A stretch of 64,000 nucleotides of DNA from NCBI GenBank assembly GCA_964019055.1, contig OZ025207.1:4355001-4419000 (forward strand), read 5' to 3'. The notes below the pieces were generated by a model. The model searched no databases, had not been told where the DNA came from, and saw nothing but the letters and a program-made list of their open reading frames with translations. This DNA is from Anthopleura xanthogrammica (taxonomy: Eukaryota > Cnidaria > Anthozoa > Actiniaria > Actiniidae). A program made the position numbers and the translations under genes. Below, one piece after another: positions 12,074 to 23,344 of this stretch. Each line of letters opens with the position of its first letter. Within the stretch, counting starts at the first letter, position 1.

Positions 12074-12990
12074 ACATAGGTCTTGGTTGAGTAAAAGTAC
12101 ACAAGTGTGATAAATGGTATTCCAAAATATAACAAAAAATGGCATCCTCCGGATACTTTCAGAGAAATATTTGATTGGCATCTTTCAACATCTTGATTGA
12201 TTTTGAGTTAATTTAAAACATTGTGTCACTATGGTCTTAATTTCGATTCAGTCTGGTATCTTGAATGCATAATTATGAGCCTCTGGCTTGGGAGATGGAG
12301 CAATCACTCCCTGCATGATCAATACAAGATCAATGAAATTCAACACATCTCAATTCCTATTTCAATTCAGTAAATTTGATTGGATTAGATATTAATACCA
12401 TTTGTCATTCTTGCTGTAATATAGAATAGTTTATGTAGGATTGTGATAACCATGGTACATACGTGACCTGCTGGAACAAATGATTTATCGGCTTTCATTA
12501 CTCTCACCGGGACTATATCAGTGCTTTGTCATGTACCATGGGTTTATCATACTCCTCCATAAATTATTGCTCTACACTTCTGCTAGTACCAGAACAGATC
12601 ATGCAGTTAAAACACTGAATTTTGCACGTCCAAAATTAATTCTTTAGAATCCAAAGTTGATTTATTGAGGCTAATTTATTTCCAACCAAATTGGATACAA
12701 CACATGCAAAGTTCAATGTCTTAACCAGTCCTATCTGATGCTGTTAAATAAGGCATACAACTGGTGTTGTCCATTACAAAAGCTGGCCAGAATTCAATTT
12801 CTACACAATCTGCAATAAATTTCTAATGCGGATAATGTTGAAGATATTTACCATGAAGGAAACAGCATTATAACTTTGACATACAAGTTTTGGTAACTTT
12901 TTCAATCATTTTTTGAAGGACAACTCTAGTTTTATGCCTTGTTTCAGTATTTTGTACTGGCCTTTTACTCAACCAAAACCTATGTCTTTA
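12074..12990. mobile_element. Inverted-repeat element, about 0.9 kb
   Basis: ACATAGGTCTTGGTTGAGTAAAAGTAC near 12074 is mirrored by CTTTTACTCAACCAAAACCTATGT near 12962-12985. A short internal palindrome (TGATAACCATGGTACAT / ATGTACCATGGGTTTATCA) lies at 12439-12550. No coding. Confidence 0.5.
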
Positions 12991-13404
12991 GAATCTCTAT
13001 TCAAATTGACAGTCCTGGAGGTCTTTAGTTCATCCTATTCAAAACCCTTAAGGGTCCCCCTCAACACTTTGTTGGGGGGCATTTTTTCTTAAGGGGAAGG
13101 TAGGTTTGAACTTTTGATCTCTGGGACCTCCGTCTAATTACCCTAGGGGCAAAAAAAGTCACAAAAAGACTTAGTATACATTTTTTCAAAATTTATGGCT
13201 TTTTTTTCCTTTTTTTTCACAATTTTTTATTTTTTTTATTGCCAATTTGAATTCTTTTTATTTTTTAAAGCCAATTTGGATTTTTTTATTTAAAGCCAAT
13301 TTCTTTGCCAATCTGTGAGCCAATCTTTCTTACCTTGTCTATGGTTACCTGACTTGATCCTGGCTTGTGGGTTGGCTGTTTTCTTGCTTGTCCATTTTTT
13401 CATC
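12991..13404. other. T-rich non-coding DNA
   Basis: Contains long T runs and a tandem GCCAATTTG(A/G)ATT phrase at 13240-13310. No coding signal. Confidence 0.4.
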
Positions 13405-13500
13405 AGAGAAACTTGAGCTTACCAGGATTTGAACCCTAACCTGCAACTTACCTTTGGCTCTGTAGTCCGGTGATCTGTGCTGTAGACTGTTGATGTGTTT
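13405..13500 (-). repeat. tRNA-like (SINE-type) fragment
   Basis: On the minus strand GGACTACAGAGCCAAAGGTAAG leads into GGTTAGGGTTCAAATCCTGG, which holds a pol III B-box-like GGTTCAAATCC. The layout suggests a tRNA-derived SINE head or a tRNA pseudogene. The full cloverleaf is not preserved. Confidence 0.4.
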
Positions 13501-13756
13501 GTTGAGGGTTAAGGTATTAAAGTTCCTTAAATCATAATGCTTGTAATGGTTGGCATATTAATGACCTAATAAAAATTCTTATGAATAATTAATGACTTGT
13601 TTATTGTCTGAGCAAAACAATGGGATAATGAGCAGAACAAGGGGGGGATTAGATGGGCGGGTAAAGGTGCGAAGGTGGCCGCAAGGAGAATATTGATAAA
13701 TGATGAAGTGACCATGAGGTCTTGATCCCTAGGCGTGGCTAAGAGTTCCAAGTGAT

Positions 13757-13875
13757 CCGAAAAATTTCTAAGTTTTTTGGCGGGAAAAATTGCGAGGTTG
13801 AAAAGAGGCCAATGAAAATCGAGAAGTGAAGAGCTCGAAAAATTTTTTCTAAGTTTTTTGGCGGGAAAAAAGTGC
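13757..13875. repeat. 81-bp duplication carrying two E2F-like sites
   Basis: TTCTAAGTTTTTTGGCGGGAAAAA occurs twice, with TTTTTTGG starting at 13773 and 13854. Each copy contains TTTGGCGGGAAA, which matches the E2F binding consensus. It lies just beyond the 3' end of the minus-strand mini-gene. Confidence 0.6.
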
Positions 13876-14008
13876 GATTTTGAAAAGGGGTATACCACGA
13901 AATAAACCAGACAAAACATAAGTTAAAATCATTTATTTCAAAATACAACAATACACTTCAAAATACACAGCATTTAGGAAACCAAAAAATACAAAGAATT
14001 GAAAATGG

Positions 14009-14709
14009 TTAACCTCGTTTAGTCTGTTCTTTGCAAATATGGCACAGGACAGTTCTGATTGTTCTTGCTCTATGAGTTACGTTTGCTATCTTGCTTCTGT
14101 AAATAAAAAATATCAGAAGATCAAGTTAGCTTCGGCAAAAATGATTAAATAGGAAACCGCGCGATTATAACAAAAGTGCGTGGAAAATATATTTTATTCA
14201 AATAAATTAATGTTGTTACAACTGCGCATTACAAATGAAAATGTGCGCGCATGATGCGCCTTCATAGAAAGTTTTAATTTCCATATTTTCCATGCAAAAT
14301 GCCTACAGTACTTAGCAGAAATTGAAAGCTTCAGTGTTAAAAAGATGGATTTTGCGGCTAGCAGAGAGATGACGTGGAAAACCAAAAGGACTGACTCAGC
14401 TTTGCCTCGTGTTAATTATGCGCATATCGTTAAATCGAAAATAAGCCTTTCATGTACATTAACAAAACAAACTAGACAGACAAAAATAGCAAGAATGAAA
14501 TATAAAATTTGCGCATTAGTTAAGCAGACAAGACAGGGACGGATGGATTGAAAATAGACTATTGAGCGGTTAAATATACAGACACTACCGATATTAACTG
14601 AAAACGATGATCGATTTCACTCGATTTTCTTAGTTTCGCCGTCCTCACAGACATTCAATAAAGTCTATAATCCGATTTACCTTGTTTCCAGACATCCACG
14701 GGGCTTCAT
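14009..14709 (-). CDS. Two-exon mini-gene, 38 codons, CXXC-containing product
   Basis: Exon 14681-14709 (ATG AAG CCC CGT..., donor AAG/GTAAAT) splices to 14009-14096 (acceptor TTATTTACAG). Phases agree and the frame ends TAA. The product starts MKPRGCLETRSKIANV and ends VLCHICKEQTKRG, with one Cys-X2-Cys that could be half a zinc site. An AATAAA lies on this strand near 13933-13938, about 70 bp after the stop. Upstream, ATGGCGG near 14771 resembles a YY1-type promoter motif. The second exon looks genuinely coding. The first exon is open in a second frame too, so the start is uncertain. Family unknown. Confidence 0.4.
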
Positions 14710-14889
14710 ACAACTTGTTTCTTGACTTATTCAGCGTTCTTTCTCGTTTCTTGATTCAACAAGTCTTCAACATGGCGGACTCAACCAGTTTGAACACGTA
14801 GAGTCCCTAGAGAAAATATAATCATTTGAACAAAACAAAAGAAAATTCTCAATTGGGATTTAAAAGTGACAAAATTATTTTATCGAAAA

Positions 14890-17002
14890 GCGGGGTGGTG
14901 GGCTTCCTGTGGTATTCGTGCTTCTCATAGCAATACAAAGGAAACCCAAATTTCATGTATTTTAAACTCGTTTTTCTCCTCGTTTCTAAGAGAGTTTAGA
15001 AATTCGTTTAACGCTATCAAATAACCACTCTATAGATCTATTATGTGTATTAGTTTCGTTTGGAAAAAAATTGAAAAACCACCCAAAATCAGGAAAATGC
15101 TGAAAGCGCTATACCGCTGACCAATTCCAATTTTCATCAAAACTTACTACCCCTATAAAATCTTAAATATAATTCTAATCAAGAAATTAATTCCAGAACC
15201 ATGTTAGCAAGGTCCTTAGCTTTCCAACGAGCTATATTTTGTTTGCAAAAACTCAATATTTCGATTTACGAAAATTTGGACCAACTCGAAAAACGCTTAT
15301 TTCGGGTACATAAGTTCAAGCGGCTTGTTTTCTATGAAATAAAGTAAAATATTGAAATATTTTGACGCACAGATTTAAAGCTCATTTAGTACTTTCTCAT
15401 AAGATTAAAATATTTTAGATCGAAGCTTTTTTTCATTTTTTTTAAAGCGTTTTTTGACGGATGGAGCAGTTTGGGCTTCCTGTGGTGTCAATTTGGCAAG
15501 GTAGCTGTTTAAGATCACGACATTAGGAGTGAAATTATGCAAAAAATTCAAATATTACGATGTTTTTACAGTGAATAAGCAATAATCTTTCTGTTACATC
15601 TATTTTTTAAGGAGAAAATAAAGTTTAGATTTAACCGAAATTTTAACTCTTACCACAGGTATCCCAAGGTTTCACATTTATATGGCTCGATAATAGTGAC
15701 CTTGTTTATTTCAAATTCTTTTACACAAACGCAATACTCTTGAACCCTTAAATAATTTTCTGGGATAATTTATGTTTTCCTCGAGACCAACACATTTTTT
15801 AAGGAGATTTATGAAAAGCAGTTATAAGCGTACTGCTTGATGTGCGCACTAAAGGAACCCGTGCGTTTTTCCTAAGAAAAGATTATCTAATGTTTAACCA
15901 ATATCTTACCTTAAAAATAGGCAGTAGTGGGCATTAAAAGAGTAGATCTAGATGTTACGAACTCCTGATCTTCTTCTTACGACAGTCTATCCATTAATAT
16001 GGACCTTGAAAGCATAAAAATCAATTCATTAAAAAACGGGATTTTTTAATAAGAGGCCCAAGTTATTGTAGTGGGGAATGGGGGTGGGAGGGGACGGAAG
16101 AGTTGTATGGGATTTTCTCATTCACGAGAATCAATCGTTTAAAATGCTCTTAGAATAAAAGAATATTTGCATTATAGTTCACAATCTCGCAAAAGCGTTC
16201 AAGACGTGTCTAAGGTATAGCCTTGGGATCCCTGTTATAAGGAGCGAAAAATCATTATTATTTTGGAGGCCTCTTTCTCAATTAAAAAACCTTATTTTGG
16301 GAGTATTTTTGATTGTTCTCAATGAATATTTAAAAATAGTTGGACATTTCGTTCAGTTTCATCACGAAAACTGAGATCATAAACTGTTACTCTTAGCTAA
16401 AACTTCACCACAGGTAACCCAAACGCCTCCACCGTCAATAAAACGCATAATAAAAATAGAAAGAAAGCATCAATCCAAAATATTTTACATTTTATAGAAA
16501 GTATGAAATGAGCTTTAAATCTACGCGTCAAAATATTTTAACATTTTACTTCGTTTCATAGAAAATAAGCCGCTTGAAGTAATGTACCCGAAATAAGCGT
16601 TTTTCGAGTTGGTCCAAATTTTCGTAAATCGAAATATTGAGTTTTTGCAAACAAAATATAGCTCGTTGGAAAGCTAAGGACCTTGCTAATATGGTTCTGA
16701 AATTAATTTCTTGATTAGAATTATACTTAAGATCTTATAGGGGTAGTAAGTTTTGATGAAAATTGGAATTGGTCAGCGGTATAGCGCTTTCAGCATTTTC
16801 CTCATTTTGGGTGGTTTTTCAATTTTTTTCCAAACGAAATTAATATACATAATAGATCTATAGAGTGGCTATTTGATAGCGTTAAAAGAATTTCTAAACT
16901 CTCTTAAATACGAGGAGAAAAACGAGCTTAAAATGCACGCAATTTGGGTTTCCTGTGGCTTGCGGCCCGGACGACTAAATAACACAGGAAGCCCACCACT
17001 AT
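14890..17002. mobile_element. 2.1-kb fold-back DNA element with about 600-bp inverted arms
   Basis: GTGGTGGGCTTCCTGTG near 14895 is inverted as CACAGGAAGCCCACCAC ending near 17002. The arms (about 14895-15490 and 16405-17002) stay closely complementary almost throughout. Examples are GACCAACTCGAAAAACGCTT / AAGCGTTTTTCGAGTTGGTC and CTTAGCTTTCCAACGAGC / GCTCGTTGGAAAGCTAAG. The motif GGGCTTCCTGTGGT or a variant recurs inside near 14900, 15471, 15650, 16405 and 16945. The centre of about 900 bp has no long frame. No clear target-site duplication was found. It looks like a non-autonomous Foldback/Mutator-style transposon. Confidence 0.8.
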
Positions 17003-17480
17003 CATAGTCGTGATAGCTTTTTCACCCCAAAAAAATTTTTTTAACAATTTATGCAAAACGTAACTTTTCTAAAGACGTAAAACAATGCACTGATAAATAG
17101 GTTTTGTTGTCCGAGAACAAAATGCTGAAAATAACCACTTAGAACTGACAAGTGAAATACAATTAGAGTATCTAATACAAGAGTACGTTATTCATCTACA
17201 CAAATAAGGTTTGGAATCCACATTACCTTTTTTCTTGTCTTGTACAAACTAGAAAACAGTTAGTCGTTTAGTTTCCTCTACTCAAATCTTCAACGTATTT
17301 GATAAATAACGCGTTCGTTCGTACACAACTCGCTTCCCTTGAGACCAAAAATAGTTGCGAGTTATGCGCAAATGAGCTTCAATAAGATAAGCCTTTTGTT
17401 TGATGGAGGTTTGTTTTCTTCATGGCATACATGCCAACACATTTGTTTTTATTCATGGTTCTTTTGATCTAACTGAGAAA
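17003..17480. other. Intergenic DNA, no supported gene
   Basis: One possible 22-nt minus-strand exon (TTTTCTAG acceptor, AAG/GTAATG donor near 17226-17247) could be a 5' exon of the 14-kb mini-gene. Too short to support. Confidence 0.3.
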
Positions 17481-17484
17481 TACC

Positions 17485-17593
17485 ATAGACCCCTTGAAGC
17501 ACGTCGGAATGCAGCTCAATTTGGAAGACAGGTGCAATTTCAAAAGAGATTGAAATTATTGAGCTGCTTTAACGTCACGTGCAAGGGGTCTAT
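17485..17593. mobile_element. Small MITE, 109 bp
   Basis: ATAGACCCCTTG...CAGCTCAAT at 17485 is inverted at 17557-17593 (ATTGAGCTG...CAAGGGGTCTAT). Confidence 0.7.
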
Positions 17594-17993
17594 AGTCCTT
17601 AAAATAAAGAGTGCATACAAACCTGTTGAAGTCTCTTCCAATTTGTTTCATACTCCGTACATTCTTCCTCTTTTGTTTTCGTTGGTCGGGGAAGTTGGGG
17701 CGTGGCATAGGTAGCAGTCGGGGGGGGGGGTGTTGGTATGGGGGAAAATACATAGATACAAGACTGTTATGACTGAAGAGCCCCGCCCCAAATGACACTA
17801 GAAAAACATTATGGTATATCTTATTGTTTTATTCAAGTAATGCTTTCTTTGCCAAGGCAGTACGACTAGTCTTCAAGTGAACTTGTACAGCACAACCAAA
17901 AACCAAGGGTATCTAGAACCATACAAAAATATGTGAAGCATAAGTTAATACTGTCATCATCATCGAAAACGAATAGATGAAAAGGAAAGAGAA

Positions 17994-18180
17994 AAAGAGC
18001 GTGCAGCTTGTCGTGCAACATCGTTGCGTTGAAAGTTGCAGAGCGATGTTGACCGTATTAAAACGCAACAAAAATCGGTGTTGCAAGTTGTGGCTGCTTG
18101 TTGTAACATCGGTTTTTGTTGCGTTACATGCTGCGTACGTTGCAACTTGCAGCGCAACAATATTGCGTAGACTTTCTCAA
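17994..18180. mobile_element. MITE fragment, family C (CAACTTGTCGCGCAACA type)
   Basis: GTGCAGCTTGTCGTGCAACATCGTTGCGTTGAAAGTTGCAGAGCGATGTTG, with an inverted continuation ending GCAACTTGCAGCGCAACAATATTGCG. Same family as 19792-20064 and 27211-27440. The 152-codon plus-strand frame across it is a by-product. Confidence 0.65.
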
Positions 18181-18750
18181 AGTCCTTTGTCTCCGTCCGT
18201 GCTGGTTAACGCGCGCGGAATAAAGCACAGGCAGCCCAACCTGGACCGACCAGGATCACAAGCACTAGACGAAGGACTTTTCCAACTTCCCGCCAATTCT
18301 AGCGCACTCTATAGAAATACACGCCATTTTTGGCGCGAAACGCAAATGAGAATTCTGCAAGAGGAACTTAACAAGTCGATCCTCTCGCGACTTCGACGTT
18401 CGCTCTGTTTTTCATTTCATTTGCTTCGCTCGTGAATCTGTGAGTCTCTTAGAGGTAGACTTGGAGCAAGTCTACAATGTTGCACGACAAGTAGCTTGCC
18501 TGCGTAAGGTCCCTATTGTGGCCTGGAAAGCACCGTTTGTGATACGCACGCGCAAATTACACACGTGACAAACGAATGATATCAACAAACGTTTCTATGG
18601 AGATAGACTTGTAAAGAAAACAGCTTTACCGCACGAGTGTTTGATCAAAATAAAAAATAAAAAAGCTTTTATGGTTAGCAAATACGATAAAACTATTATC
18701 AAAAGTGTTTATAAGCCAAAACCCTAGACGAATGCACGAGTTTCAGATAT

Positions 18751-18781
<31 letters not shown>

Positions 18782-18926
18782 TTTTTTTTTATAGTGGGAT
18801 ATAATTTCAGTAAATGAATACTGGTTTTCAATTTGGCCCACTGTCACTCACACACACTACCACTACATCATATATATGTACAAGATTGTGATTATTTAGG
18901 ACTGTGATTCGTTAGCTTTCTGTAGG
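18180..18926. other. Possible promoter region of the coiled-coil gene
   Basis: Includes an (AAAT)n run at 18752-18778 and a short tRNA A-box-like segment near 18850-18875. No coding segment was recognised. Confidence 0.3.
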
Positions 18927-18927
18927 T

Positions 18928-19336
18928 ATGGAAGAAGAAAAAGAATGTGATCTTATACTGATGAACCAAAACGTTTTACTAACTTCCGTAAGTACGAGGA
19001 TTTCTTGTCGAGAATGATATCATAAGTGAACGATTACTTGATTCATTTTGTTGTACAGAATATCTAAGTAAAAAGCGACTCATCAGTAGGGTTATGGTAA
19101 CATCAATTGTAAATACAGTACAATGGTAAAAACAGATTGTAGTGAATGACTGCTGTTGTTGCCGCTGTTGCTAGTGGCGCTGTTGTTGTTGTTGTTGTTG
19201 TTGTCGCTGTTGTTGTTGCTGTTGCTAGTGGCGCTGTTGCTGCTGTTGTTGTTGCTGTTGTTGTTGTTGCTGTTGTTGTTGCTAGTGGCGCTGTTGTTTC
19301 TGCTGTTGTTGCTGTTGTTGTTGTTGCTAGTGGCGC

Positions 19337-19367
<31 letters not shown>

Positions 19368-22300
19368 GCTGTTGTTGCGGTTGTTGCTGCTGTTGCCAAT
19401 GTCGCTGTTGTTGTTGTTGGTGGTGGTGGTGTTGTTGTTGTTTATATCTTTGTTGCTTACCCTTTCTCATACGATCACCCAGACATATCGCATAGCAGCT
19501 ATCAAGACATTGTTCAGCGAACACCTCAAGATGGCTTCAGAGAAACTAAAGATAAAAGAGGTGACTAACATTGAGAATCATAGTGACAAGTGGTCCATTT
19601 GGGCAAACAATAAATATCGCACTATTTTACGGCTATTTACGTGATTGACTTGTGAGATCTAAAGCTGAACAGCTAGTATTACTAAGACTTTATCTAAAAC
19701 CACTCAGGATTACGAGAAGGAAAACTGTACGGCTTTCAGCCAGTGATAGTGTGTTCAGTATTTCCTTCTATTAGAAAGCAATAACTAGTCTCAAGGCGCG
19801 GAGATACGAGAAATAAAATCGTGCAACTTGTCGCACAACATTGTTGCGTAGAAATTGGGAATGTTACTCGGATTACCAGCCCGTGCGCAACAAATTTTCA
19901 TTGTTGTAGACAGTAGAAAGCGCCTCTACTTCTACAACAAAGTTGCGCATCAAAATTTTTGTTGCACAGGGTGGTAATACGAGGAACATTCACTCTGCAA
20001 CTTGCAACGCAACATTGCTGCGCGACAAGTTGACTGATTTTGTTGCTCGTATTTCTGCACCTTAAAGACCGTAAGAGTTGGAGACTCTGGGTCGGTGTGT
20101 TTTCTAGTGGTATTGTGTGTGGTGCTATCTATAGTTCATGGATCCAATCATGTTATCATCATAAGAGGTCAACGGCTTCTAGTCCTTCAGAATCCTTTTA
20201 AGGATTACAAGTTAAAACTTTTGAAAAATTATCTATTGAATGTATTTTTTACGGTTTTGTCTCTAGATAAACATTACTGACTACGAAAGTAAACTTGACG
20301 CCAAAAACAAGTAAGTACACAAACTTGTTACGACTTTCTAATTTCTGCAGCTATACCTTTGAACACCCTTGAAAAATCTTCAAATTTTAATCAGAGCATG
20401 GCAAACTCAGGGCATGGCAAACTCAGGGCATGGCTAACTCAAGGCATGGCTAACTCAGGGCATGGCAAACTCAGGGCATGGCTAGCTCAGGGCATGGCAA
20501 ACTCAGGGCATGGCTAGCTCAGGGCATGGCTAACTCAGGGCATGGCTAACTCAGGGCATGGCTAAATCAAGGCATGGCAAACTCAGGGCATGGCTAACTC
20601 AGGGCATGGCTAACTCAGGGCATGGCTAACTCAGGGCATGGCTAACTCAGGGCATGGCTAACTCAGGGCATGGCTAACTCACAGATCGAACCCTGAAACA
20701 ACCTCTGGGCTGATCTAAGTCAAGGCATGGCTAGCTCACAGATCAAACCCTGAAACAACCTCTGGGCTGATCTAAGTCAAGGCATGGCCTAGCTCACAGA
20801 TCAAATCCTTAAACAACCTCTGGGCTGATCTAACTCAAGGCATGGCTAGCTCACAGATCAAATCCTTAAACAACCTCTGGGCTGATCTAATTCAGGGCAT
20901 GGCTAACTCACAGATCAAACCCTGAAACTACTTCTGGGCTGATCTTAGTCAGGGTATGGCTAGCTCACAGATCAAACCCTGAAACAACCTCTGGGCTGAT
21001 CTAAGTCAGGGCATGGCTAGCTCACAGATCAAACCCTGAAACTACTTCTGGGCTGATCTTTGTCAGGGTATGGCTAGCTCACAGATTGAACCCTGAAACA
21101 ACCTCTGGGCTGATCTTAGTCAGGGCATGGCTAGCTCACAGATCAAACCCTGAAACAACCTCTGGGCTGATCTAAATCCGAGTATGGCTAACTCACAGAT
21201 AGAATTTGGAAAACCAGTGAACCCAGATAAAACCCTGGAATCAAGGGAGAGACCTAACAAACTCTGCTCACATATGATGCCAAGTCCAGGAATCGAGCCT
21301 GAGCCCCAAGAGGTGGTAGACGAGCACACTACCACTACACCACCCTTGGTAATCAACCATGTTATGAATTACATACATTTTGAAATCCCTAGGAAATCCT
21401 GCAATCTGATTGGCTCTCACTACTGAGATTTATTGACGAATCGAACCATCCTGGTTTGAAATTGCACTGTTTTGAATAGCGAAAGAAATTGCAGACAACA
21501 TAGAATTTGGCCACAGAAAACACAAGCCAATTGAGAAAAGCATGAGAAAAAATTTTGAAGGGGACTTTCCAGTTGAAAATGGATGAAATTGCAAAAATGG
21601 ATTTATATTTTACATTCCTACAGTAGTGATTTCAAAATGGATATAATTAAGTGGTAATTGAACTTCGTGTTGTGCAATTTTGGTCTGAAATCAAACTTGT
21701 CACCCAGTTGATTTCCTATACAAATTGCAATCTACTCAGTTCAATTACCATCATAACCTCTACGTCAGAATGATTGAAGAATTAAACCAACAGATTGAAA
21801 ACTTAAAAAAGAAAGCAACTGGTAAAACAAACAATTTTTTTGGCCCCAAAATATTCTGTGTTCATCATTTTCCATACATCGGTTCATGAGTCACAGAAAA
21901 AAGCATTCAATTGAGGCTTCAAGGTAGTGTCAAACAAGAGTATGAAGTAAGAGAGCACATCTCCCATACATAGGTCTATCGCCATGAAAATTATTTGAAA
22001 ATCTATTCTTCCATGTGCAGCTATTTTTTGCTGCATGAGCAGCCTGAACCGAATCAGGAATCCCATGATAAAGTATTTCAGGCTGCACGCGGAGCTAAAA
22101 ATAGATTTAAAAAAAATTATCATAGGGCATGGAGATGTGCTCTTTTACTTCATACTCTCTTACAGTAGTTCAAAGGATTATTCAAATTTGAACCTTGCAG
22201 CCTTGATTGAATGCTTTGTGTTTGACCAGTGAATTGATGTATGATGTATGGAAAGTGGTGAATACAAGAGATGTATATGCTTCAGAGAGGGGCATACCTT

Positions 22301-22986
22301 CTGGTTGGATGGGATGGTGGGTGCTTGCTCATCACTATAAAAGACAATAAAGAACACATCAAAAAACATACCATAACAAGATCAGGTTTTTTTAAAAACA
22401 AAAAATAGCCTGGTATATATTCTGGTTGTGATCATGCACAAAACAATTCAAGAAATATACATATTAAGGAATACTTCATTGTTTCCATGGAGCCTCGTCT
22501 TGAATTGCTTCAATGATCACTCAACCAGAATATCGAAAGTGGGCTATTTTTGATAGAAAAAGGTGCTTGGTATGCTACTTAGTAATGCGCAATCGCTGCA
22601 TGCCTTTGCACAATCATCTCCTCCAATGCATTTGCAAGTGCAACCATATATCTTGAGATTTTGAAATAATCTTAAAAAGATTACTCTTACTGCAATTTTC
22701 ATAAATATGTGAACTCTGTAATTGCGAGTTGCTCGCTGGAATTTGGTTTTTCACTGCCGCCAATCATAAATATAAAAGGTACCAACTGATTATTTTTGAT
22801 TGATGGAAGTGATAAACCAAATTTCAGCGTGCAGCTCGCAGCTACCGAGTTCGCATGTTTATGAAAATAGCAGTAAAACTTTACACAAACAATGTACACT
22901 TCAGGCAGACGGCTATGTGTGAGATAGTCAAGTCATTTTCAAACCCTTGTCTTCTTTTAGAAATCTTGTTATATGCACAGAGATAA
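18928..22986 (+). CDS. Small coiled-coil protein gene, five exons
   Basis: Proposed exons: 18928-18987, 19507-19560, 20267-20310, 21769-21821 and 22961-22986. The phases agree, and the donors include TCC/GTAAGT, ACAA/GTAAGT and ACTG/GTAAAA. The product starts MEEEKECDLILMNQNVLLTS and continues with charged heptad-like helices (FSEHLKMASEKLKIKE, MIEELNQQIENLKKKAT). It is about 78 residues with no membrane segment. AATAAA at 23326-23331 could end the transcript. The middle three exons are the best supported. The acceptor of exon 2 and the last exon are uncertain: an acceptor at 23081-23082 gives an alternative ending starting GIYRHSNRLS. Introns hold (GTT)n, a MITE, two minisatellites and a SINE. 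I do not recognise the family. Confidence 0.45.
19146..19440. repeat. (GTT)n microsatellite with GCTAGTGGCGCTGTT interruptions
   Basis: About 295 bp of GTT triplets. The phrase GCTAGTGGCGCTGTTG recurs four times as a higher-order unit. All long frames here (poly-Val, Leu, Gln, Ala/Thr) are repeat translations. It lies in the first intron of the coiled-coil gene. Confidence 0.95.
19792..20064. mobile_element. MITE, family C, complete copy
   Basis: AAGGCGCGGAGATACGAG at the left is mirrored by CTCGTATTTCTGCACCTT at the right. Extended inverted arms carry CAACTTGTCGCGCAACATTGTTGCG and TTACCACCC...GCGCAACAAA. Length about 273 bp. Confidence 0.75.
20395..20688. repeat. 16-bp minisatellite (AGGGCATGGCTAACTC)n
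   Basis: About 18 copies with CTAACTC / CAAACTC / CTAGCTC variants, passing directly into the 57-bp array. Confidence 0.95.
20688..21200. repeat. 57-bp minisatellite containing the 16-bp unit
   Basis: The unit ACAGATCAAACCCTGAAACA...CTCTGGGCTGATCTAAGTCA...GGCATGGCTAGCTC repeats about nine times. Each unit contains one copy of the neighbouring 16-bp motif. The array abuts the 3' side of the minus-strand SINE at 21205-21350, and a solo copy of the unit lies at 36838-36925. Confidence 0.95.
21205..21350 (-). mobile_element. tRNA-derived SINE
   Basis: On the minus strand GGGTGGTGTAGTGGTAGTGTGCTCGTC forms a tRNA-like head with an A box (TAGTGGTAGTG). GGCTCGATTCCTGG is a B box. A downstream GGGTTTTATCTGGGTTCACTGG block resembles the core found in widespread animal SINEs. 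The 3' end merges with the 57-bp repeat array. Confidence 0.7.
21430..21768. other. Intron of the coiled-coil gene
   Basis: AT-rich sequence with no recognised element. Confidence 0.35.
21861..22262. mobile_element. MITE with long imperfect arms, about 400 bp
   Basis: AAGCATTCAATTGAGGCTTCAAGGT on the left pairs with ACCTTGCAGCCTTGATTGAATGCTT on the right. GAGTATGAAGTAAGAGAGCACATCTCC is also mirrored. Outer parts TCATTTTCCATACATC / GATGTATGGAAAGTGG extend the arms. Confidence 0.7.
22404..22551. mobile_element. Palindromic MITE, about 150 bp
   Basis: AAAAATAGCCTGGTATATATTCTGGTTG is mirrored by CAACCAGAATATCGAAAGTGGGCTATTTTT. Inner CAATTCAAGA / TCTTGAATTG also pairs. Confidence 0.7.
22685..22885. 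mobile_element. Palindromic MITE, family A, second copy
   Basis: Same core as 3186-3376 (GGTTTTTCACTG, CAATCA, TTGATTGATGG, GTGATAAACC), with outer arms ACTGCAATTTTCATAAATATG and CATGTTTATGAAAATAGCAGT. Confidence 0.7.
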
Positions 22987-23344
22987 TGTACTCTTTATCC
23001 AGAGGGGAGAGTGAAGAAAGGAGTTGGATGGCAGGGGAAAATCACATTGTAACTAAATGTGTGTCCCTGTCTCCGTATAGGAATCTACCGCCACTCAAAC
23101 AGACTAAGTGTTGTATTAACATATCTATCTGCTATCATGCAGCTGCCTAATATGATGATACAGAATACAGATGTTATTGGATACAGTAGTTGTCTTACAA
23201 TGGGTTACTCTTGATTGAATGATGTTGTTATATCAATCAATGTATATAGATGTCAGCATTTTGATACTAATAATTATTAAGTCACAATTGCATGTCATGT
23301 CAATATAGGGACAGCATAAAGTGTAAATAAACAATTTCTCTATC

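Noticed and set aside
17977..18435. 152-codon plus-strand frame
   Set aside because: Its first half is the family-C MITE, and the rest shows no splice sites or recognisable motif.
19103..19644. Poly-Val, poly-Leu and Ala/Thr frames
   Set aside because: Translation of the (GTT)n microsatellite.
21275..21350. Functional tRNA gene
   Set aside because: A and B boxes are present but the acceptor stem and anticodon arm do not pair, so it is the head of a SINE.
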